The notes under the pieces were generated by a model. It saw nothing but the letters and a program-made list of their open reading frames with translations, ran no database searches and was not told where the DNA came from. Source: Fragum whitleyi (lineage: Eukaryota; Mollusca; Bivalvia; Cardiida; Cardiidae). From it: 64,000 nucleotides of DNA. The DNA is taken from assembly GCA_948146395.1 (NCBI GenBank), contig OX411558.1:36530850-36594849 (forward strand), given 5' to 3'. Shown in pieces: positions 24,106 through 35,667 of the stretch (positions within the stretch are counted from its first letter, which is position 1; each line of letters begins with the position of its first letter). The position numbers were made by a program, and so were the translations under genes.

Positions 24106-24373
24106 TTATTTTTTTTTATAATTTTTTATCATTTCAATTATTATAGCCAATATTCCGTCTTCAATTTCAGGTCTAGCTCTCATGATACCCGGATTCAATC
24201 TTTACACATGGATGCAGATGAGAGGCAAAATTCGTGAAATGAAAGGAATCGAAGGTTCCCCGCTCAATGACATTCTGACAATTGTGTGTTGTGGACCTTG
24301 TGCGCTAGTGCAGGAAGCCAGCGAAGTGAATGCTAGTACAGGGCCCAGTGCTCAGAGTATGGCCCGGTATTGA
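21295..24373 (+). CDS. PLAC8-like: PLAC8/cornifelin-family cysteine-rich protein (5' incomplete)
   Basis: Two exons, 21295-21427 and 24171-24373, join in phase (G + GT restores a Gly codon) to give about 111 residues ending at TGA 24371-24373. Exon one encodes QWSNNLFGCFSNPKLC, then LLPCYTFGSTAETIG. Exon two encodes GKIREMKGIEGSPLNDILT, then CCGPCALVQEASEV. These are the ordered signatures of the PLAC8 (Cys-rich, cornifelin/fw2.2) domain, usually small membrane-associated proteins of about 110-130 residues. Acceptors are TTTTCCGCAG and TCAATTTCAG; the donor is GTAAGA. The first exon begins in phase 0 with GTGGGCCAG, so a short exon with the initiator Met must lie upstream. The 2.7 kb intron contains a SINE (21803-21990) and a TTC/TTA microsatellite just before the acceptor. 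Biochemical role is not settled for the family. Confidence 0.88.
21803..21990 (+). mobile_element. tRNA-derived SINE, family 2 (in PLAC8-like intron)
   Basis: The decayed tRNA-like head includes GTAGTGCCCGAGGTCAATGG and CTGAGTTCGGTTCTCG (B box). Body: TTATTGGCCCACACATTCGG then TGCGAGTAC, shared with 26131-26335. Confidence 0.65.
21991..23887. other. PLAC8-like intron sequence, unrecognised
   Basis: AT-rich sequence with no repeat family or exon that I can support. Confidence 0.4.
23888..24120. repeat. TTC/TTA microsatellite
   Basis: A TTC-rich run passes into a long (TTA/ATT)n run, about 230 bp in all. It ends about 50 bp before the PLAC8-like exon at 24171, so it probably forms part of a very pyrimidine/T-rich upstream tract. 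Confidence 0.95.
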
Positions 24374-24586
24374 GCATAAATGAAACAATTTACTTATCAT
24401 ATCATTTCCATTTTAAATATCATAGTTTGAAAGGAGTGCTAACGATGTTGCTCATTGTATTAATATTTCAAATGAATGAATTGACATAATGGATGTACAT
24501 ATTTACAAGTACCTAAAGTATTATTATGAATTTAGTTTCAATAAGTACGGCAATTTCCTTCGGCATAAACTTTGGTATTTTTTAGA

Positions 24587-24592
24587 AATAAA
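24587..24592 (+). terminator. Candidate poly(A) signal of the PLAC8-like gene
   Basis: AATAAA about 214 bp after the stop codon, just before a family B-like terminus (GACCCGTCACGTG). It is the first canonical hexamer after the stop that I see. Confidence 0.5.
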
Positions 24593-24939
24593 CGTTGACC
24601 CGTCACGTGTTACACGGGGTGACAACCTTCGTAATCATAGGCGAGGGTAATACTACCATGGATTTTTCAAATACATGGAAACAATTTCCGTAGCAGTTGA
24701 CCCAACATAGGGATAGGAAATGCAACCATTTTAAAATACCGTTATGTGTTTAAGTGTTTAATGCTTCAATGCTGTTCCTAGTCCTTACGCTGTAGGACAA
24801 AAGTATTTAAAATTCTAGGAGATGAGGTAAATAAACCGTTGATACGTTAACTACATTCGATGTGATATGTAACAATCATGTATCCAGAAACTTACTAGTA
24901 TTTCTCATCCAAAGATGCTCTAAGTCAATATCTCACCAG

Positions 24940-26640
24940 AAGGTGTAAAAAAATTATCTACTGATTTAAAACCCGCATAAAGCTACTGGTCCAGATAAGC
25001 TATCACCCAAAGTACTTTTTTATGAAGTCTCCCCAATCTTAACATGTTTCTTTCAATTGTCACTGGAAACTTGCATTGTACCAGAGGACTGGAAACATGA
25101 AATTATAGCTCCTGTGTGTTTTTCTTTTTTTTAAAAAAAAGCAGTTAAAGCAAAGACAGTAACTATAGGCAAATTACTCTTACATGTGTCGCATCTGAAA
25201 TTATGGAACATATATAAGTATCTAATATAATGACATTTTATGACAATCATAGTATTGTAACTAACTCTCAACATGGATTCGGTACAAAACGCAGTTGCGA
25301 ATCCGGCTTATTAGTTTTACTCAGAAAATCTATGATAATTTAGTGGTGATCAAATTGATGTAGCGGTGATGAATTTTAGTAAGGCTTTCGATAAAGAGGA
25401 CCATCACAAGTTAATTCATAAGCTTAAGAGGCTAGGTCTAAATGATGAGATCATAGCATGGATTAAAGACTTTCTTAAATCTAGGACACAGAGAGGAGTA
25501 GTAGATGGGAAATATTCTCTCACCGTCCCTGTGCTTTCAACTGTACCCCAAGGCTTTGTCTTAGGTACCTATCTCTTCTTGTCATATATCAATGACTTAC
25601 AACTATCTGTGAAGTCAAATGTTAGACTATTTGCAGACGATACTTTTGTCTATAAGAATATAAAATGTCATAGTGATGCTGAGGCCCTTCAAGATGACCT
25701 GAAATCCTTAGAATCCTGGTCAATGGGTTTTTACCCTGAAAATGTGAGGTTCTTACAATAACAAGGAAAAAGAATCCCTTAAAGTTCAACTACATCTTAC
25801 ATGGTACACGCTTTGAAACAAATAGCCATGCAAAATATTAAGGTCTAAGTCACAATATGTCATTTGAGAAACATGTAGAAATTATCACAAATAAAGCAAA
25901 CAATTCCCTTCGATTCATGAGAGAAATATCAAAGCCCCTAACAAAAAAAACTGAAAGAAACCGCATATAAAACATATGGTCGGCCACAACTGGAATACTG
26001 CTCCACAGTCTGAAATCCATGGCAAAATTCTTTAATAACCAGACTTCAACAAGTACAAAGATCTGCTGCTAGATATGTCATGAATGATTTCCCGTATACC
26101 AGTAGTGCAGTATTATGTTGTCAGAAAGTGGTGCCCGTGGTCTAGCAGTAGAGCGTTGGCCTCTTGACACAAAGGTCCTGAGTTCGATTCCCGGGAGCGG
26201 CTATCGATCGTGATTTTTTCATTGGCCCACACATTCGGCGCGAGTACTGGTGAATGTTCCAGGAAGCAGAGTCGAACGGGATTAATCTAAGTTGTAAGAA
26301 CTTGTATCCCAATCGATGTAAAATAAATAGGTTTAAACAAATGTTGAAAGAATTTCAATGGCGAACACTGGAAAAGAGGCGGTGCATTTCATCAGTCACC
26401 TTCTTCTGTACGATTAGGATGAATTTAGTATATGTAGATTATGATCAAATTGAACAAACAAGAAATCTTAACTGTCTTATACCCTTCTCAAGGACTCAGC
26501 AACACACAAATTCATTCTACCCTAGAATAATCCGTTTGTGGAATAGTTTGCCTCACAATGTCCATCCTAGTCCCAGTTTAACCATCTTTGCTGAGACTCT
26601 GGATTCGTTTTACAGATCTAAGTAACAACAAATGGGTGTT
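24940..26640 (+). pseudogene. Decayed LINE (non-LTR) reverse transcriptase
   Basis: Fragments of one reverse transcriptase in order: NPHKATGPDKLSP and PEDWK (around 24970-25110, with an in-frame stop nearby); FSKAFDKEDHHKLIHKL, then GFVLGTYLFL and LFADDTFVY (25366-25761); and a C-terminal part with WRTLEKRR and FYPRIIRLWNSLPHNV (to 26625). The catalytic F-ADD motif survives, but stops and frameshifts break the frame and a SINE sits at 26131-26335. It looks like the CR1/jockey group by motif style; the exact clade is uncertain. The 5' end, including any endonuclease, is missing. Confidence 0.88.
26131..26335 (+). mobile_element. tRNA-derived SINE, family 2, nested in the LINE
   Basis: The tRNA-like head has TGGTCTAGCAGTAGAGC (A box) and GAGTTCGATTCCCGG (B box). 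The body has TTGGCCCACACATTCGGCGC. It ends near GTAAAATAAATAGG. Flanks ATGTTGTCAGAAA and ATGTTGAAAGAAT look like an imperfect 13 bp target duplication. Confidence 0.78.
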
Positions 26641-26849
26641 TTAATCTGTAAAAATCTGTCTTTTACCTTACTTTTAATTTTAGATTAATTCTAACGATCA
26701 CTTTCCTTTACATAAGACTAACAACTGTTCCCAGATAGCGCCTGCTAATAATGATCTTGAGAGATTGTCAGCAGTACCATGTAGATGTAGAATTTTGTCG
26801 CATATCCCATTCCAAAATAGACTATTCAATAGCCCTGCTAAATGACGCA

Positions 26850-27287
26850 CAGTCAACAACATCGTGAAATTGACCAGATGAGTGATTTTGGGAATGATTT
26901 TGGAATGAAATTGAATGAGTGTGTGGGGCGGGTTTTGTGTGAAATTAAAGGGAGGTAATCCGATACCGGTTATTTTGTTCAGGTCGAACAAAATAAGCGA
27001 TATACATTACCCCCCTTTAATGAAATATGAATCAAGTTTTATAAATAGCTTCACATTTCTTCATGAACCAATCAGACGCTGACAATTTTAATTATATCTG
27101 TGAAATCGCGATTTTTTTTCTTTTTATATTAATTTTGAATGAAACTGTTGATTTCATCATGCAAGTCATTTTGGACCGTTTTTTACTGGTTTGAGTGAGT
27201 GATTGGAATGATTGAATGAAGCGCTTAGTTAGCGAATAAGGGTGGTTTTGATTGGAATGATAGTCAATTTCACGATGCAACTAACTG
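26850..27287. mobile_element. MITE family A, complete copy
   Basis: CAGTCAACAACATCGTGAAA to CACGATGCAACTAACTG. The central hairpin includes TATTTTGTTCAGGTCGAACA. Flanking TA has mutated. Confidence 0.85.
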
Positions 27288-28208
27288 TTGGTTGTCACAA
27301 ATGTGTTAACACCATTAATTACGGAAACCGGTCGGACTGTCAGATTTTTTGAATATTACAGTTCTTCCATTTTACTAATTCTAAATCTCTTTTTAAAGAT
27401 ATTTTACGCAGTGTCCTGAGAACTTATTATACCATTTTGCGTGTTGGGCAAAATATAAAATTGCGCAATGGTTGTGATTATCAAGATTCATTAAACAAAT
27501 GGATAGAAATAAGCTTCTGGAATTCGGCCGTACAATAAAAAAAGCTAGGTCACTGTTTGCGAGATGCGCCTTTAATGCCCATGGAATAGATTTCATGATA
27601 CAGGTTACACTATGCAATAAATAGTGTACAAGGCAGTCTTTGAATAAACATGACAAAGTATAAATATGAAATATGAAACCGCGTGGAGGATGATAACCGG
27701 AAGTCAGATCAACCGGAAGCAAGTATCGCCCTCATTTTGATTGACGGGTCAAACATTAACTTACCTTTTACGCCAAAACAATACGTACATAGTGTTTTTC
27801 TCGTTTTGAGATGAAGTCATTTTGTTGTAGGGTGTCGATGATTGAACGCACTTCTTTTGCTTCACGCCCAGTCCGTTTAGCTCAGTCGGGCTCTCAACCC
27901 TAGGTCTATGAGCTCGATTTACATCTCGACAAACTTTCATCTTAAATGATATGGTTTGACTTTCTTTAAGGGGCGGTCCGCATTTTTGCGAGACACTTTT
28001 GTCTTCAACCAAGAGGCGAGAATAAGTAGTATTTTTGAACAGGATTGGCAGCTGTAGGCTCGGATGAAATGTTGTGATTGTAGGCCTACTGGTGTTAGAA
28101 ACGAAAGAAATCCATGGGTAGAAGTAGTCTCCATGATTAAAATACAATATTGTTGAAATGGACGCTAAACCCCGTACAAACAGGTCAATTACTTTACGAT
28201 CCATTCAA
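27288..28208. other. No feature recognised
   Basis: Open frames on the minus strand here show no family signature and are probably chance. Confidence 0.35.
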
Positions 28209-28342
28209 AGCCCTGCGTGCAAGATCAGAAAAAAGCTGCAAACTGTTTGCAAATTATATCTCGCTTTGCACGTGCATTTGCGTGCAAAGCGGGGTATATT
28301 TGGCAAATAGTTTGCACCGTTTTGTCATAGTGAAAGCAGGGC
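28209..28342. mobile_element. Palindromic MITE family C
   Basis: The outer GCCCTGCGT / GCAGGGC arms and the inner GCAAACTGTTTGCAAATTAT arm mirror around CTCGCTTTGCACGTGC / GCGTGCAAAGCGGGG. Confidence 0.8.
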
Positions 28343-28850
28343 GGTTTTAATGGTGTTGGTTGTCGTTATAAGGATTAATCGTTCGTCCAGTGTCAGTCAG
28401 GCGTTTAAATTGGAGGAAATCCGATTATAAACAAATGGAATGGCGGGGGTTAAATTGCGTGTTTTGTTATCAAATGATTTGGACATCACGCGAAAACGGG
28501 CTATATCAGAAATATGAATATTTTTATATCCAATTCAGACTACAGATTTGAGCACTCTGACTGGATGAAAGAAGATGTTAACTAAGCTTTGCATTTTGAT
28601 ATATTTTTTTTTTCAAAAAAGTATACATTCAATTCTGCCTATATAGATTTTCGTGTAAAGACATATTCTAGTTGACCTTGGTAGCATTCGATATTTTATG
28701 CCTCTGGATAGAAATATCATTTGCATATAGGTTTTTCATTGTCCGACTATCCATCTGACCAAAAACACATCAGTCTGCATTCTCTGCGATTACATGCAGC
28801 ACGTGTACAACGAAATGCTGTTTCCAAAAGGCTTCGGAGGTACAGTCAAA

Positions 28851-29031
28851 CCTGTCTTAAGCAATCACATAAGGAACAATGAAAAAGTGCTCGCTTGATA
28901 CAGGTGCTTGCTTTATACAGGTAAATTCTAGTGCAGTCGCTCTATTTTGGGAACTCAGTGGCCATTTGCTAAATACAGGCTGCTTTCTAAAAACAGGTGG
29001 TCGCTAATACAGGTTTGGCTGTAGATTGATC
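28851..29031. mobile_element. Fold-back element with TACAGTCAAACCTGT ends
   Basis: It begins TACAGTCAAACCTGTCTTAA and ends ACAGGTTTGGCTGTA, inverted ends with TA-like borders. Inside are repeated GCTTGATACAGGTGC / GCTTTATACAGGT units. I remember similar elements from many invertebrate genomes. Confidence 0.75.
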
Positions 29032-29093
29032 ATTCAAGATTCAGAACATCAGCCAAGTTCAGGCCACGCAGTCTGTCTGAGATCGACATCTTA

Positions 29094-29632
29094 TCTTTTA
29101 ACTATACAAATATCCATGTGATAACATCCTATTTTGATATTTTTATGATATCACATGGATATGTTTAGAACAATGACATAATGCGGTTATTTTTAGAAAC
29201 TTGCATTTCTGTTAGAAACATCGACGAAAACAAGGAAAATAGATTTATTAATTGAATGGATTTTTACGGCGCTTTCAATATTTATTCAGTTATATTGCGG
29301 AGGCTGGAGCACCTAACAATAGATTCCTTGTATTTCTCTCACCAGTACTACCATCACATCCTTTCCTAGCCTCAAACTACTATCTCAAATAGGTTTACGA
29401 TTATCGACCCATTGGTAAGAGACAAATAGTCGTAAAGGATGAGTGCCGCCATCGGGAATCGAATCCTGGAACAAGGCAAATAGAAGTTATAAGATAAATA
29501 TAATACGTACTTAGTGTATTGTATAATAAAATATCTAACTCGGTTGTGGAAATTGATAATTGTCTCGAATAATCTATTCCCACAATCGAGTTAGATTTTT
29601 TTTCATACAAAACACTAAGTACGTATTATATG
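29094..29632. repeat. Element H-G, copy 2, split by a SINE
   Basis: The left half is 29094-29243 and the right half 29478-29632 (GTTATAAGATAAATATAATA onward, with the ACTTAGTGTATTGTAT fold-back). Homologous to 11718-12445 but interrupted by a different element. Confidence 0.72.
29244..29477 (-). mobile_element. tRNA-derived SINE, family 1
   Basis: Minus orientation, flanked by AAATAGA at 29237-29243 and 29478-29484. The tRNA-like head (GATTCGATTCCCGATGGCGG on the minus strand) lies at the right. The body includes CCTATTTGAGATAGTAG-like and GTAAACC motifs shared with 52239-52515. The tail is on the left. Confidence 0.8.
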
Positions 29633-29946
29633 TTTACGCATTACCCAGATGTCTCATGTACCACATATATAGTTTCCACGGAGTTCCAGGAATTGTCATT
29701 TCTGTTAGAATAATTGTACTTCTCTTACTATCCTAGAACTATTTCCTGAATTTGTTTGATGTGGCAAATTTTCTTGGGTGTCTTGCGAGAATAATAATGT
29801 TGAATTTAAAGTCGTAAAATACAATATTTCGAGTCTTCAAAAGCCTGGCTATGTACGAAATTGGTCTGGATTGGTGGACACATAGAAATGTGTGATTTTA
29901 AGTACGAAATTCGGTACAAGTATTTGAAACAATAGTTCATTACGTA

Positions 29947-30353
29947 CAGTCAATAACGTCTTGAAAATGACACTCTTCCCTATCACAACAATTCTAAATC
30001 GCTCACTCAGCGCTCCATTCATACATTCCAAACACTCAATCAAAAATAATATCAACAACTACATTCAAAACAAAAAAAACGTAGATAAAATCCGAGATTT
30101 CACTGAAATAATTGAATTTTGTAAGCGTATCATAGGTTCGTGAAATCATAGAAAGCTATTCTTAGAATTTGTATGCTTATTTTATAAAATGTGGGTAACA
30201 AATATCGCTAATTTAGTTCATCTTGAACGAAATTAGCGATATTGGATAACCTCCCTTGGATTTCACTCAAAACTCGATCCATACACTAATTCATCTTTTT
30301 CCAAAATCATTATAAAATCATTCCTCTTGTCAATTTCACGCTGTTCAGAACTG
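29947..30353. mobile_element. MITE family A with TA duplication
   Basis: TA-CAGTCAATAACGTCTTGAA to GCTGTTCAGAACTG-TA. The central hairpin has TTAGTTCATCTTGAACGAAA. Confidence 0.85.
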
Positions 30354-31157
30354 TAATGTATTTTCACTCTCTCAGTATAAGCATGTGACCCTTCGAGCAA
30401 AAGGGGATTATCTGGGATCTCTGAAAAATAAAATTTTGAGATCAAATCACTGAAAGTACCGTGGTGTTGGAATGCGTTGAATGGCCACGGCCCCTAAAGC
30501 CATACTGTTTTCTTCATTCAGACACATATTTACGTTAACGGCTGAAGACAATCCTCTCCGTAAGGCGAGCGTTAATGATTGAGTCCAACCTAATGCAAAT
30601 GTTGCAAGGCGGCAGGCCCGTTTTAAAGTGATACGACAAAAGACGAGAAGAAGACTTTTTTACTGAAATATAATACCTATGTCAGTAAAAAGTATTTTAC
30701 GACAACGACACAAAGCGACCAAATGCGATCACCGTACAGGATAAGCGCAAAGCGTGATTTATTCGAATGAACATGAAACGACGTCGTCAACGTTGATTTC
30801 CGACGTCGAAAGTTGGGATCCGTACAGATGCCTCGAAAATATGAGCATTACTCTTAAATAAGGGGATTGACGTATTGTTTTGTATGCCTAAAAGTTTTGA
30901 ATTGAACACATTGTAAGTGTGCACACTTTAACAAAAAACTGTAAAACAGTTTTTTTTTCAACAGATAACTGAATAACAGGTTTGTTTTCCTTTTTTTCTT
31001 ATTTTTAAGGTTTAGTCCAAAATTAACGCGAAATTTTGAAAAAAAAATACGTACTTTTTATTAAGCCTGCACGCGTTATTTCTCATCATGAAGAAAACTT
31101 AAGTTATGGGTACAAAAATGTACTAAATGTTACTTCAATTTCGTCCATAAACGTTTT
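30354..31157. other. No gene recognised
   Basis: Contains a short J-like fragment near 30440-30500 (GGTGTTGGAATGCGTTGAAT). Otherwise nothing I can support. Confidence 0.35.
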
Positions 31158-31366
31158 AGTCCCCGCTGACGGCACTCATTCTTTCCGACTATGGGTCGAT
31201 AATCGTAGACCTATGTGGGGTAGCAGCTGGAGGCTAGTAAAGGATGTAATGGTAGTACTGGTTTTCGATATACCAGGAATCTATTGTTAGGTAATCCAGT
31301 CTCCGCGATATGACTGAAAAAAAATGTTGAAAGCAGCGTAAGCCCCATTCAAACAAACAAATTAAA
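31158..31366 (+). mobile_element. tRNA-derived SINE, family 1, 5' truncated
   Basis: ACTCATTCTTTCCGACTATG, GATAATCGTAGACCTATGTG, GGCTGGAGGCTA-like and CCATTCAAACAAACAAATT-like tail blocks match 52239-52515. Only a remnant of the tRNA head remains. Confidence 0.75.
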
Positions 31367-31430
31367 CTTTACAGAAAATTTGATATAAAAAGAACCCTTA
31401 ATCTCGGAGAAAATCACGATGAAGCAAACT

Positions 31431-33799
31431 CACACCCTAAGAACTGTTACAACGGACAAATACCTCTGCATGAAAACATGTTAAGGATTCGCAATGAAAA
31501 CTGTTAAGGCGTCTGCTAATTTGTTTGAATACATGTCGGTTTCGACATCATTTGTACAACCAGAAGACACGTTAGACTTTTAATGTATTCCTATTCCCTT
31601 CCTAGGATAATAAATAATCTTGATCGAAATATTTTTGATATTGATATTTCGGTAAAAAAGAGTTTTGAGGGAAATTTGATCGAAAAACAGTATTTTGTCT
31701 ACTTCTTTTTGGATTTTTGGAACAGAAAAAAGAAATATTGAAACATTTTATCTTTTTGGTGTTAAAACACCTCAGTTTCCTCTATTATACCCGTTATCCA
31801 AAAGGAATTTCTTCTGTTTCCAAACTTATATGCATCATTTCAGTTTTATGTGTATGTTACGAACTCTGCCTAATTCTTTTGGTATGTTACAGTATCTTCC
31901 CTACAGCGTTACAACCTCTGTCATTGATATTGCATACAAAAATTCCAGTTTTCTTGACGCCATGACTTTCAAAAACACACAAAAAAGCGCAACGAAATCC
32001 GAGTTATCTTCTATCTTAGTATTTTCTAAGAAATACGAGGTAGATGGGGGAAAAGTCCCAAAATTTCATTTAAACACTCTGATCTCCTTTTTAATTCATG
32101 AAAACAGTATGCCTTCCTTCTTTTCATTTATATCTGTTTTACTTTCAGGATAAGAAAGCACTCGCAAATGTTAATTATTCGAATGCCATTGAAGTCTAAT
32201 CAGCATCGTGAAACATTCACCTGCTTTAAATTTAAGGGACCAAGAAAGTGTAAGCTTAAAATCTCCAAATCCAAATGGATTGAACATTCTCAAAATCATC
32301 GGTTTAAATCTCTTCTACAAGTCACGTTGTTACGATTGTTCGCTCAGTCTTTTTCAAATATGAAATTTTTGTTCAAATAAATCTACATTTGCTGTTTTTA
32401 AAGATGTTATAAATGGGACCGTGGTGCTTATTTTATAACAAGACATGTTTACAAATGGCATCAGCCAAGTGTGTTGTTAAAGTTGCTTTTGAAATTCTAA
32501 TGAAAATATAACCCTGAGGTGAAATTATCTAAAAATATAAATCTAAGCACAAAAAGGTCCTGTTTCGCATTTTGATTGAAAATGGACACTAATTTGCATT
32601 GAAGTAAATACGAGAATTGCAGGGAAAAGAACCTTTATTCGGTCTATATAAAAAGCCTATCAAACCTTCTGAACTATCTCCGAGATTTGTATAAAAAGGT
32701 CAAAACACATAGCCGTGCTCTGATCTAAAATATTTTCTGTGAGGATAGACCCGCCGAATTACTGGATGATTATAGTTTTTAGTTTTAAGTTTTTCGAAAT
32801 CACAGGACGTCCACGAGAGCCTGGGATGCTCTAATGCCTTCTTCCCTGTGAAAAAGTTCAAGAGCTGGTTCTAGAACTTGAATGGCAATTCAGGAACAGT
32901 CGAACTAGCTCTTGAACCAGTTCAACTAGTTCTTGAACTTCTTGTACTAGATATTGAACCAGTTCTTGAATTTGAGTTGAAGGGTTGGGATAATTCACCA
33001 ATTTTGCATTAATACTTCATCGCCCTGACTCTAATGCTACAACGAGTATATTGTAATCAAAATTCCTTAAATTCCTTTTTCCTTTGATGTTTTTTGAACT
33101 AATTTCGAACAAAAATATTCTGATGTTGGTATAATCATTATGTGAAAATTTGAAGTAAATCGGATAGAAATTGTGGACTCTTTTGGAAAAATAAGTGTAA
33201 GTTAACAGACGGGCGGGCGGGTAGACATACGGACAGACAGGAAATCATGGTTAGAATAGCTAATAAATCCCATTCAATTAAATTAAACATAAGAAATGTT
33301 TTCCATAAGAATCTGTAACCTATATTAGTGATGTAGTTACTATACCGTAACACTCTCTGCCATGCACCGTAACCTATATTTTATAATATTTTTTCGATTT
33401 TTTTTTATTTTCAGTTGTGATTATAGGGAGGAAAAATATTACCAATTATTTCAATTGGAATTATTGTTTGAAATTGCATGAATTTCCAATATGAAACGCA
33501 ATCTAAGAACTTAAAATGCCTTTTCTTTGAAAAATGACACACATTACTTATAATTTCCCTTTAATCTTCAAAATTCTAGTTATTTGCAGGATAAGATATG
33601 AAAGTGAATGATAATGCGGAGTATCAGACTGTAAAAGTTACACTTGTCTTTTTTAAATTCGATAGATAAAAGACATTATTTTGAAAGGCGTAGCGTTTTT
33701 GATTTCCGTAAGTACAGAAATCGTGACTGTTTTCATTTCGAATCTTTAACATGTTTTCATGCAGAGGTATTTGTCCGTTGTAACAGTTCTTAGGGTGTG
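31431..33799. mobile_element. 2.37 kb DNA element with long terminal inverted repeats
   Basis: About 74 bp at each end are inverted copies with only a few differences, starting CACACCCTAAGAACTGTTAC (31431 onward; mirrored to 33799). AAACT flanks both sides (31426-31430, 33800-33804), a likely 5 bp target duplication. The interior is AT-rich with a GAACYAGTTCTT-type short repeat patch (32868-32975). The longest open frame (31695-32153, 152 codons, plus) resembles no transposase I know, so it is probably non-autonomous or uses an unknown enzyme. Superfamily not assigned. Confidence 0.82.
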
Positions 33800-33804
33800 A
33801 AACT

Positions 33805-34560
33805 AAGTAGCCATCGATCTACAAAATCACACGAAAATCAGTGAAAAACAGGCGGGTTTTTTTCAGGGCCAGGCTATCGAAGACAGATACAGTGATCCCC
33901 GATTTCTTTTTTTTTGTATAAATTTCCTTTAAGGTGGAAGAGGACAATAGCCGGCTTTTTTAGATAAGTGCATAAAGATTCAATATTACAAAAAATATGT
34001 TGCCAAACTTACTTGTGTGCGTATCCCTTTATGTCAGCCTGCGCAATACGAATTTTAGTTAGTCAAATTTGAAAGGCATGGGTAAAAAATAGCTGCTTAA
34101 TTATAACTATGAACATGAATTGTTCAATAAGGACATTTCAGTTACGGACTTACATGTTTTCATTTGGATGCTAACTACAGCATAATGCATTATTTCATAC
34201 ATTGGCATTGCGTAACGCAAAATTGCAGTTCGATAACATAAGAATAATTATAATATTTTCAAAATCGTTAGTGAAAGCTTTTGCTGTGATACGTTTTAAA
34301 TGAGAGTTAACAAGTGTTTCACGATGACATAAACCACGGCTATAAATTCACCGCAGTGGCCAATGAGATGATATTTATTTCTAAAATGGCTAAACTTGAT
34401 AGCTGCGGCCTCAATGCTGAAGGAGCTAATGTCCGGAAAATACTGCAACACCTGTCAGTGAAATTAAATAATGTTTTGAGCAGTAATAAACCTTTAAGAA
34501 CAATATAAATAATTGTTGAGAATTCTATAAATCGAGCGATGGGCCAGCGATTCAAAATAT
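33805..34560. other. No feature recognised
   Basis: AT-rich sequence without supportable elements. Confidence 0.35.
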
Positions 34561-34802
34561 ATGATCCTGTGCGTGAGATTTCCAACAATGTCAATTGTGC
34601 GCAAAGCAAAGACTCTGACCAGCCTGTGCATCCGCACAGTCTGACCAGAGTCTTCACTATGCACTTTGTAGATAGATAAGGCCTCAAAGTATCTGTAGAC
34701 CATCAGGTAACTTTATATTTAAAGTATGTGACTGTCTACTCTACTCAATGTTTGCACCTCAAGAACATTTAAAATTGTTGGAAATGTCATGCACAGGCTC
34801 AT
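34561..34802. mobile_element. MITE family F, complete copy
   Basis: The inverted ends are ATGATCCTGTGCGTGAGATT and the complement of AATGTCATGCACAGGCTCAT. An internal palindrome around GACCAGCCTGTGCATCCGCA / CAGTCTGACCAGAGTC recalls family B. Confidence 0.78.
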
Positions 34803-35112
34803 ATTTCAGTTGGATGAGGGAAAACATTTTCAAGGATATGCAAAGCCCCCAAAACACTCCCGTAACTGCCAAAATAGGCCACAGAGAGGCACGCTTTTCT
34901 GTAAAACCATTTGGGAGTAATAACGCTTATTTTTTGTAAGTATGTATAAATCTTATTTTACGGTCTCGCTTACTTAAATGGAAATCCTTTGGGACTCTCA
35001 AACATAGCTATATATATTCTTAATCTTGCCGATATCATAATAAAATACTGTTATACATAAAGCTTAATTGATAAAACACTGTCTTTAAAGGGTTTCCAAT
35101 ACTGAATATTCA

Positions 35113-35352
35113 TATGCGTAAATAGGATTTTGAAATTTATACGCACTCAGATTATGACCTACATAGAATATATAGGATAAAGGCGATATGTAGACCGTGG
35201 CAAAAGATGAATGTCCTCCGTCCGCGTCTTTTCTATGATTTGAGCGTTGGTAAATAATCGAATAAACTGTAGTTTCGATGTTTTAATCATTCATCAACGA
35301 CATTTTTCGAAAGAGGGTTAGTTTCTATGACGTACTTGCGTAATATGCGCAA
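35113..35352. mobile_element. MITE family D, inverted
   Basis: ATGCGTAAATAGGATTTTGA, ACATAGAATATATAGGATAA, GAATGTCCTCCGTCCGCG and CAACGACATTTTTCGAAA match the other D copies. It ends at a GCGTAATATGCGCAAT block. Confidence 0.75.
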
Positions 35353-35364
35353 TTTCGAAATATT

Positions 35365-35452
35365 TTTAAGATTTTGGAACGTTTTTGATCAATTTGAGTG
35401 AGTGTTGGGATGAATGAATGGAGCGCTGATCGGAACGAGTGTCGATTAGCGA
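35365..35452. mobile_element. MITE family A, right-end fragment
   Basis: GAACGTTTTTGATCAATTTG then AGTGAGTGTTGGGATGAATG and GAGCGCTGATCGG match the subterminal block only. Confidence 0.55.
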
Positions 35453-35667
35453 ATTTTTTTTTACTATTTTTCAAGTATCATGGAAAAAGGGGACGTATGA
35501 CTATTGTTTTGAAACATTCTTGTAACGGGAAAAGGTCCACAGTTTTCAAACCATTTCGTACCATTTCAGACAATCTTGTACAGGATGACTTTATGAATTT
35601 GGCAAGGTCTGTCAAGTATCACATGAACAGGGCAACTAACTGTTACTTTTATCCATGTAACTGACTG

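Noticed and set aside
27761..28204. 147-codon minus-strand frame
   Set aside because: No family signature or splice context, and a neighbouring overlapping frame is equally long; not supportable.
31695..32153. 152-codon open frame as a gene or transposase
   Set aside because: It lies inside the 2.37 kb inverted-repeat element, has no recognisable motif (no DDE-type pattern I can place), and AT-rich composition allows such frames by chance.
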